A DNA stretch of 64,000 nucleotides, taken from Saturnia japonica. Lineage: Eukaryota > Arthropoda > Insecta > Lepidoptera > Saturniidae. The position numbers were made by a program, and so were the translations under genes. The stretch lies in the NCBI GenBank assembly GCA_033032175.1, contig CM065323.1, positions 12,462,001-12,526,000 of the forward strand, read 5' to 3'. Shown here piece after piece: positions 61,430 to 64,000 of the stretch; positions within the stretch are counted from its first letter, which is position 1, and each line of letters begins with the position of its first letter. Below the pieces are notes generated by a model. It was not told the DNA's origin and made no database searches. It saw nothing but the letters and a program-made list of their open reading frames with translations.

Positions 61430-61645
61430 GTTAGCTCGAATTTACGAATAGGGAATTAATCAGATCGCGACTTATTTGCAACAGCGACAACCGCCCAAGC
61501 CGGGGTCCGGCCACTTTGACACCATTGTGCGCGAGTTGCCCAAAAAAAAACTTTCGCGGCTAAGTGCCCTCAGCGCTCGCCCCCAGAGCAGTAAAAGCCG
61601 TCAGAGGCTCCAGGGCCCCGAAGGCTAACAGTATAGTTAGTTCTA
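61430..61645 (-). repeat. R4 SINE-like copy, reverse
   Basis: On the minus strand: AACTAACTATACTGTTAGCC, CGGGGCCCTGG, GGGGGCGAGCGCTGAGGGCA, GTGTCAAAGTGGCCGGAC. Long form like 29337-29580. Confidence 0.6.
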
Positions 61646-61837
61646 AAATAAACAAGTTTAAAAACGGCAATGCGTCTTCTAACGAACAAGCTACTATTGT
61701 AAAAGAACATAATAGATTTTTATTATTATAAAATATTTTGTTTCAATCACAACATTAGGAAAGGACACGGGTATTTAAGGGCCGAGAATGTAATTAGTTG
61801 AAATTGTGTGAGCGACGATTGATTGAGTGAGGTGACT

Positions 61838-61960
61838 TAAAAAAACACCTATCTATGTATACTTGGAATGTAAAACATTATCTAAATACAAAGTTTCATC
61901 GAAATCGTTGGAGCCGTTTCCGAGAAACAAATTACATATATATATATACAAGAATTGTAC
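61838..61960 (-). repeat. Repeat family R3, copy 3 (reverse)
   Basis: AAAAAACACCTATCTATGTA, GGAATGTAAAACATTATCTA, CGAAATCGTTGGAGCCGTTT, ending in a (TA)n run and ACAAGAATTG. Reverse complement of copies at 22930 and 34570. Confidence 0.7.
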
Positions 61961-64000
61961 ACTTAATATAATAAGATAAGATATGGTTTATAAAATCGAA
62001 TACATTTTTGTTTTTAAAATCGACAATATCATTTAAATTCACAATCAACTAAATAAGTAAACTAATAATTTTAAAAGATTAATAATCATAACCCTTTTTT
62101 AAAATTAATCCTACTTCAAAAATAGTTTAATTGTAGTTTATCACATGACTTCGCTTTTACCAAATATCCTAAATCTCTGCTTTTAGATTGCAAATAATCC
62201 GCTTTTTTCTGTGACTGTTTGATAATGCTTTAGCTATTAATTTACACCGTTTTCATATATTTACATCTCTTTTTTTACCCAGGCCAATGTCTGTATGAAA
62301 AAGTATCCGTCTCCTTTAAATTTGAGTTCTTATCAACTCACCGGCGACTCTTTTCGGTTGTTTTGGAAGCTTTAATCATTAAATGAAGCAGATCATCAAT
62401 ATTTAAACATGTATTACATTTGATTACCATTAATGACATTTTAGTTTACAATTGCTCATGGACGCTTGTAACACTGAGAGGTATCAGTAACCCTATAAAC
62501 TGCACAACATAAGGTTATTTTCTAAGTTAATTTCAAGTAAAGAGTAATTTTCAAAGGGCAGGAGACTTATGCCATCTAGTATAATAAAATATCATATCAT
62601 AACGCAGTAAAAAACTTACACAGTAAACTTAAAATTTGATTATATATTATCTTTATAACAGATTATATTAATAACAATAAAATTATAAATCAATGAACTA
62701 ACCTTACTTATAAAAAAAACAATGAACACGATTATACGAATAAGGTGTTTTCCAATCAAAATGTATTATTGTAATATAGTCGAAAATAAACTTCAAATAT
62801 GAAACGCAGGTGTGGTAACTACGATTCATCGTAAATTATATATAATACATTAGCAAATATCAGAGAGATGAAAATAAATAGAACCACCGTTATTATAACT
62901 TCATACAAAATTGTTGACTTCAGTCGAATCAACTCCACTCCAACTTTTCAGTGGAATGTTATTTTTTTATTAAAATGGAAATACGTTAAAAAGTACAAAC
63001 CGTTTCAGTCTTTTGTCAATTTAATATACTCGTATGCTGGCAAAATCTTAGCTTAGCCAGATTTTGAAGAAAAAAAAACCGGCATAATGTTAATAATAGA
63101 AACAAACACAAATTACTCATCTCGAGTTTAGATTAAACAGGAAAAAGTTTTTAGGTATTCCGCAACAAAATCCCTAAGTACATTTCTGATTAATAACAAT
63201 ATTAAATTTATTTATAAGGTAACAAGGGTTCATTACATAGGAATAAATTAAACAATAAATGGCAATATTGAAACAAAATAAAAAAAAAATGCTTGCAATT
63301 CACACGTGGTAGAAATGAAACCTTCACATGTATGTTTTTTTTTTATTCAGAAAATAATCAAATACACACTAATTTAAAGTTTATGAAAATGTACATACAA
63401 GTACTCACAATAATTATTCACAATATCATTTTCAGTTAATGCACATTTGAAATATCGATGGTAACCTAACACAATATCAATCAGTAATAGAATGTCATAA
63501 GTGTTGTCTAAAAGTTTTTGTTTCGTGGCTTTTTGATGAGATAATAAAATTCATTATTGCGTGACAATCTTTTTACTGTCGCTTTCGCTTTTTCATTTCA
63601 TCAACTTTCAAATCACAATGATGCTAAAGAAGTTTTCAATTCAATAAAATAAATTATAATTAAACTAAAATAACATATAATTATTACAATAAAGTAGTTG
63701 TTCAATTATGTCTTCACATCATCGTACAACTGCCGATATCCGATACTTCATCAACTCACTCTCCTAAATTATACGGCGGATCATTACTCGAATGATAGTG
63801 ATTTATGGAAATGACTCTTGCTCTGTACATCCACTAAAAAAATACAATTAATAACTGTAAACATTATTTATAATTAATATGTTTTTATTGATAAACCCGA
63901 TTTAGTTTCTTGCCAACTCTTCTCGAGGGCTATGATGTACATTGTTACCTACCAATTTTAATTTGCTTACGAGTAAACTAAGTAAAACTTTTGTAACATC

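Larger units (their letters stand above)
59690..64000. other. Gene B 3' flank, repeats only
   Basis: No convincing exon. Contains: possible poly(A) signal AATAAA at 60277; R5 copy 2 at about 60247-60945; LINE-tail-like text near 61080-61400 (CCCTTAGGGGTAGAATTTC); reversed R4 at 61430-61645; reversed R3 at 61838-61960. From 62000 to 64000 the sequence is AT-rich with nothing I recognise. The frames at 61207-61413 and 62868-63056 have no domain. Confidence 0.5.

Overview
The window looks like AT-rich insect nuclear DNA, almost certainly from a moth or butterfly. Genes are split into many short exons with GT/AG borders. Introns are packed with mariner copies, non-LTR retrotransposon debris and short repeats of the kind common in Lepidoptera. 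I see no bacterial-style operon, CRISPR array or intact tRNA/rRNA gene.

Two plus-strand genes dominate and are tandem paralogues. Gene A (206-8470) is the 3' part of a gene that starts left of the window: four immunoglobulin (Ig) domains, then a C-terminal module. Gene B (13631-59689) appears complete. I could assemble 32 exons whose phases all agree, giving 5634 nt (1877 residues plus stop): signal peptide, hemicentin-type von Willebrand A (vWA) domain, hemicentin-type linker, twelve Ig domains and the same C-terminal module. Exons for the last four Ig domains and the C-terminal module match one-to-one between A and B.

The most interesting point is the C-terminal module (exons 5921-8470 and 57028-59689). 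It resembles, over its whole length, the secreted insect DNA/RNA non-specific nuclease (alkaline nuclease/dsRNase, Endonuclease_NS) family. In both copies the RGH catalytic motif reads KRQ, so the expected catalytic histidine is glutamine, while the metal-site Asn block and the following Glu/Arg helix remain. I read this as a secreted vWA-Ig-pseudonuclease, an unusual domain combination. It could be a nucleic-acid or pattern-binding adhesion or immune molecule; that role is inference.

Gene B also carries an internal duplication: Ig1-4 (26618-36634) and Ig5-8 (38767-45186) share exon structure and stretches of intron. One tract, the second exon of Ig1/Ig5 through Ig2/Ig6, is nearly identical, suggesting recent gene conversion.

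Layout: 1-8470 gene A 3' half; 8471-13530 intergenic, with a reverse-strand LINE ORF at 10363-12651; 13531-59689 gene B with large introns holding a 1.0 kb foldback element (14635-15658), two mariners in opposite orientation (21188-22460 and 45681-46895), a nested retroelement cluster (28544-33290) and CpG-rich insertions; 59690-64000 downstream repeats with no recognisable gene.
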